Assembly (NCBI GenBank): GCA_965261315.1
Contig: CBDHDM010000048.1
Coordinates: forward strand, 24,789-88,788
Reading direction: 5' to 3'
Length of the DNA stretch: 64,000 bases
Source of the DNA: Endozoicomonas sp965261315
GTDB taxonomy: Bacteria; Pseudomonadota; Gammaproteobacteria; Pseudomonadales; Endozoicomonadaceae
Numbering within the stretch: the stretch's first letter is position 1; each line of letters starts with the position of its first letter. Below, piece after piece: positions 61,253 through 64,000 of the stretch. The notes beneath the pieces were generated by a model that saw only the letters and a program-made list of their open reading frames with translations, had not been told where the DNA came from and did not search any database. A program made the position numbers and the translations under genes.

Positions 61253-62977
61253 ATGAAGTTTCTGGAAAATATACCACGGGTGTTATTTTTTACCGGCAAG
61301 GGGGGCGTAGGAAAAACCAGTACGGCCTGCGCTACTGCTGTCCGTCAGGCTCTTGCCGGAGAAAAAGTATTACTGGTGAGTACCGATCCTGCATCCAATG
61401 TGGATGAGGTACTGGAAACCCGATTAAGTGGAGAGCCAACGGCTGTCAACCGGGTTGAAAACCTGTTTGCCCTGAATATTGATCCACGGGCAGCAGCCGC
61501 TGCTTATCGGGCAAAGGCTATTGATCCATACAGGGGCATACTGCCTGATGCGGTTCTGGAGAATATGGAAGAGCAGCTGTCTGGAGCCTGTACGCTTGAG
61601 GTTGCTGCTTTTGATGCCTTTACCGAGCTGCTGGCGGATGAACAGGTCACTGCCGGTTTTGACCGTGTGATATTTGATACGGCACCCACCGGCCACACAT
61701 TGCGGCTGCTTTCCCTGCCCCGAGCCTGGACGGGGTTTGTACAAGATAATACGACAGGGTCTTCCTGTCTCGGGCCTTTGGCGGCACTGGAAAAACAGAC
61801 AGCGCTGTATGCCCGTGCCGTGGAGATTCTTTCCGATGAAAGTCAGACCCGGCTGGTGCTGGTTACCCGTCCTGACCGTGCAGCCCTGAAAGAAGCCGCA
61901 CGTACGAGTGGTGAGTTGCTGGAGCTGGGCATTACTAATCAGCATCTGGTTGTTAACGGAATGTTCAAGGCGAGCGATGCGAGTGACCCGGTTGCGGTCG
62001 CCCTTGAGGCTCGTGCCAGCAATGCTTTGGGTGATATGCCAGAGCAGTTATGTCATTTGCCAGTTTCGACCATTGCCATGTCTGCAAACCCTCCTATTGG
62101 CATTGAAGGGCTGAAAGCTTTTTTTGAAAACGGCTGCGGTAAAGAAACGATTGAACCGGCATTGTCATATATCACGCCAGAAAGTGCAGACCTGAACCGG
62201 TTTATTGATGGGCTGGCAGAAAGTGGTCGTGGCATTGTGATGACGCTGGGTAAGGGTGGGGTTGGCAAAACCTCGGTTGCAGTGATGATTGCCCGAAGAC
62301 TTGTTGAGCAGGGCCTGCCGGTCACTCTGACCACAACAGACCCTGCTGCTCATGTACACGACGCTGTCGGACTGGAAACGGATAATCTGGTGGTTGAGCG
62401 TATCAACCCTGTTGAGGAGATTGAACGTTACCGTGCTGAGGTATTGGCCGACGCTGCTCATCTGGACGATGATGGACGTGCGCTTCTGGAAGAGGACTTG
62501 AGATCCCCATGCATTGAGGAGATTGCGGTCTTTCAGGCATTTGCCCGTACCGTGTTTAATGCCGATAACCGCATTACCGTCATTGATACTGCTCCGACCG
62601 GGCACACTATCTTATTGCTGGATGCCGCCCAGAGTTATCATCGGGAGGTATTGAAGCGTGGTGATGCACACTCAGAAGAAGTGACTGGTCTTTTACCTCG
62701 GTTGCGGGATCCTGAGTTTGCCAGACTCCTGATCTGCACGTTGCCGGAAGCGACACCAGTCCATGAGGCGGCCGACCTTCAGGAAGATCTGGCAAGGGCT
62801 GGAATCAAGCCCGCGGGCTGGGTGGTGAATCAGTCACTGACGCCACTGGATGTCACCGATCCATTGCTGGTGTCACGTCAGAAGAGGGAGGCCGGTTATC
62901 TTAATGAGATTACCTCCAGGCACAGTGATGTCATGTATCTTCTTCCATGGCAGGAAGATGGACTGCTTGCGCATTAA
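61253..62977 (+). CDS. arsA: ArsA arsenite-activated ATPase
   Basis: A 574-aa duplicated deviant-Walker-A ATPase. Both halves have GKGGVGKTS (near residues 15 and 340) and the switch DTAPTGHT. The metalloid-site cysteines are kept in LSGACTLEVAAF, TTGSSCLGPL and LRSPCIEEIAVF. ATG 61253 gives MKFLENIPRVLFFTGKGG; the longer frame from 61217 overlaps arsD and is rejected. It energises ACR3 and accepts As(III) from ArsD. Confidence 0.95.
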   Translation: MKFLENIPRVLFFTGKGGVGKTSTACATAVRQALAGEKVLLVSTDPASNVDEVLETRLSGEPTAVNRVENLFALNIDPRAAAAAYRAKAIDPYRGILPDAVLENMEEQLSGACTLEVAAFDAFTELLADEQVTAGFDRVIFDTAPTGHTLRLLSLPRAWTGFVQDNTTGSSCLGPLAALEKQTALYARAVEILSDESQTRLVLVTRPDRAALKEAARTSGELLELGITNQHLVVNGMFKASDASDPVAVALEARASNALGDMPEQLCHLPVSTIAMSANPPIGIEGLKAFFENGCGKETIEPALSYITPESADLNRFIDGLAESGRGIVMTLGKGGVGKTSVAVMIARRLVEQGLPVTLTTTDPAAHVHDAVGLETDNLVVERINPVEEIERYRAEVLADAAHLDDDGRALLEEDLRSPCIEEIAVFQAFARTVFNADNRITVIDTAPTGHTILLLDAAQSYHREVLKRGDAHSEEVTGLLPRLRDPEFARLLICTLPEATPVHEAADLQEDLARAGIKPAGWVVNQSLTPLDVTDPLLVSRQKREAGYLNEITSRHSDVMYLLPWQEDGLLAH

Positions 62978-63329
62978 TGAATAGCTCTCAGGCTGGGCCA
63001 GCATAAAAATCGACTGGCTCCAGCCTTGCATAGCTAACCCCAAAGCCCACGGGGAAATTATTTCAATCCCTTTCTCCCATCAGTATCAAAGAGTTATCAA
63101 TACCCTGTTAAAGACAGTGCATCAGTAGCGGCAGGTATAAATATTTCTATAATTTTAGAAAAGTAGTTGATACTGTTTTTTCATTCACCTAATATACGCC
63201 CATCGACAAGCTGCGCGCTGATGATCGCATGCGATGATGCGGCACTGATCTTAATATGAACGAAGAGATCAGTTAATCAGCGAGAGGGTTTTTTTAAGTT
63301 TATATTTCTATTGTTCTGGAAACATTGAT
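62978..63329. other. 352-bp gap after arsA with a hairpin
   Basis: A strong stem (arms 62991-63002 and 63014-63025, GGCTGG...CCAGCC with one bulge) follows the arsA stop by 13 bp and probably ends the ars transcript, though there is no T-tract. A perfect 12-bp palindrome ATCGCATGCGAT (63224-63235) lies ~95 bp before the next gene. No gene was recognised. Confidence 0.55.
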
Positions 63330-64000
63330 ATGAGTATGCAACAGCAGATAACTGATTTTATCAGTCCGATCATAAAACCAGCACTGGAATCCAGTATTGG
63401 CGCCAATATGGCCCAGAATCTGGTGGATGCACTGGGTACCTTTATTTTTCTGGCTGGCGAACTGACCATTCTGTTCTTGATTGTCAGCTTTATTATTGGC
63501 GTGATTCTGGAGTATATGCCAGCGGAAAAAAATTCAGAAGATACTGGGTTCCAAGGGTGGTAAAGGCTACGTTTCAGCAGGCCTTCTTGGTGCGTTAACA
63601 CCGTTTTGCAGCTGCTCCACCATTCCGATGCTAACCGGCCTTCTTAAAGCTCGGGCAGGATTTGGTCCGACCATTACGTTCCTGTTCACTTCGCCACTGA
63701 TGAACCCGATCATCATGGGTCTGTTGCTGGCAACCTTTGGTATGAAGGTAACCGTCATTTACTTCGCCATTGCGCTGACCGTGTCTGTAGCCGGTGGTTA
63801 CATTCTGGAGAAAATGGGCTTTGAACGTTTCGTTCGCAAAGATGTGATATACGGTGAAACTGAAGCAGCCAGTTGCTGTGACAGTAAGCCTGCACCAAAG
63901 GGCCAGCTGTTGCGATGCCAAGCCTGTAGTAGAAGCCACGTCTTCTGATAAAAGCAGCAGCTGTTGTGACAGCAAACCAGCTCCAGCTGCCTCCGGTTGT
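63330..64000 (+). pseudogene. arsP: ArsP-type permease with two frameshifts, 3' end outside window
   Basis: The first frame (63330-63563) encodes two hydrophobic segments up to YMPAEK. It leaves the family frame at an A7 run (~63526-63533). One base fewer would continue IQKILGSKGGKGYVSAGLLGALTPFCSCSTIP, the ArsP signature, as found at 63628-63948. A second break at a GGG (~63899-63901) ends that frame; with one G fewer it continues ASCCDAKP... CCDSKPAP, a Cys-rich loop, to the window edge. Both errors are single extra bases in homopolymers, so either the gene is decaying or the sequence has errors. A permease of the same family is at 33905. Confidence 0.8.

Overview
The window looks like a chromosomal segment of a host-associated marine gammaproteobacterium, most like the Endozoicomonas group. 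This is inferred from E. coli/Oceanospirillales-like housekeeping genes (deoCABD, glmU/glmS, Tsx- and OprD-type porins) mixed with many insertion sequences, gene remnants and eukaryote-facing candidate genes. No rRNA, tRNA, CRISPR array or prophage was recognised.

Layout. 1-5568 (minus): an open reading frame running off the left edge that encodes a giant protein with two AAA+ modules. 5.6-9.0 kb: transposase remnant, PunR-like LysR regulator and glutamate decarboxylase. 9.7-13.8 kb: the deoCABD nucleoside-catabolism operon. 14.0-17.0 kb (minus): two paralogous Lon-type AAA+ ATPases without a protease domain but with signal sequences and membrane segments. 17.1-22.4 kb (minus): META/DUF4377 lipoprotein, OprD-like porin, a UshA-like protein that has lost its active site, a Tsx-like nucleoside channel and a TrmB-type regulator. 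22.8-26.7 kb: glmU, a CatB-type acetyltransferase with a damaged 3' end, and glmS. 27-30 kb: a LysR/aldo-keto reductase pair and small secreted proteins.

29.8-47.8 kb is a rearranged accessory region. It holds fragments of FISUMP, MBL-fold, LysR and malQ genes, and two nearly identical 1,625-bp IS copies in direct orientation around a cargo of regulators, a permease/ArsR pair and small enzymes. Next to the second copy lies a 595-aa protein with nine 38-residue repeats that differ only in a five-residue window, a basic NLS-like stretch and an acidic/aromatic C-terminus. I regard this TAL-effector-like architecture as the most interesting object in the window. It is followed by ISL3 and IS66 fragments and an intact IS1182-family element flanked by CTAG, then a nucleoside-recognition (GATE) membrane protein, a LysE exporter and a YegD (Hsp70-like) remnant.

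47.8-49.5 kb: SCP2-like protein and iron-containing alcohol dehydrogenase. 49.5-57.7 kb (minus): a complete jetABCD (Wadjet/MksBEFG-type) SMC anti-plasmid defence operon, divergent from a Fic-family AMPylase gene. 59.2-64 kb: an arsenic-resistance operon (arsR, ACR3, arsD, arsA) with matching ATCGT-N6-ACGAT palindromes before arsR and ACR3, followed by an ArsP-type permease gene with two homopolymer frameshifts that runs off the right edge.

Functional threads: nucleoside salvage (Tsx, PunR-like regulator, deo operon, GATE protein), cell-wall precursor synthesis (glmU/glmS), metalloid efflux (two permease/ArsR systems), anti-plasmid defence (Wadjet) and possible host manipulation (repeat protein, Fic, giant AAA+).
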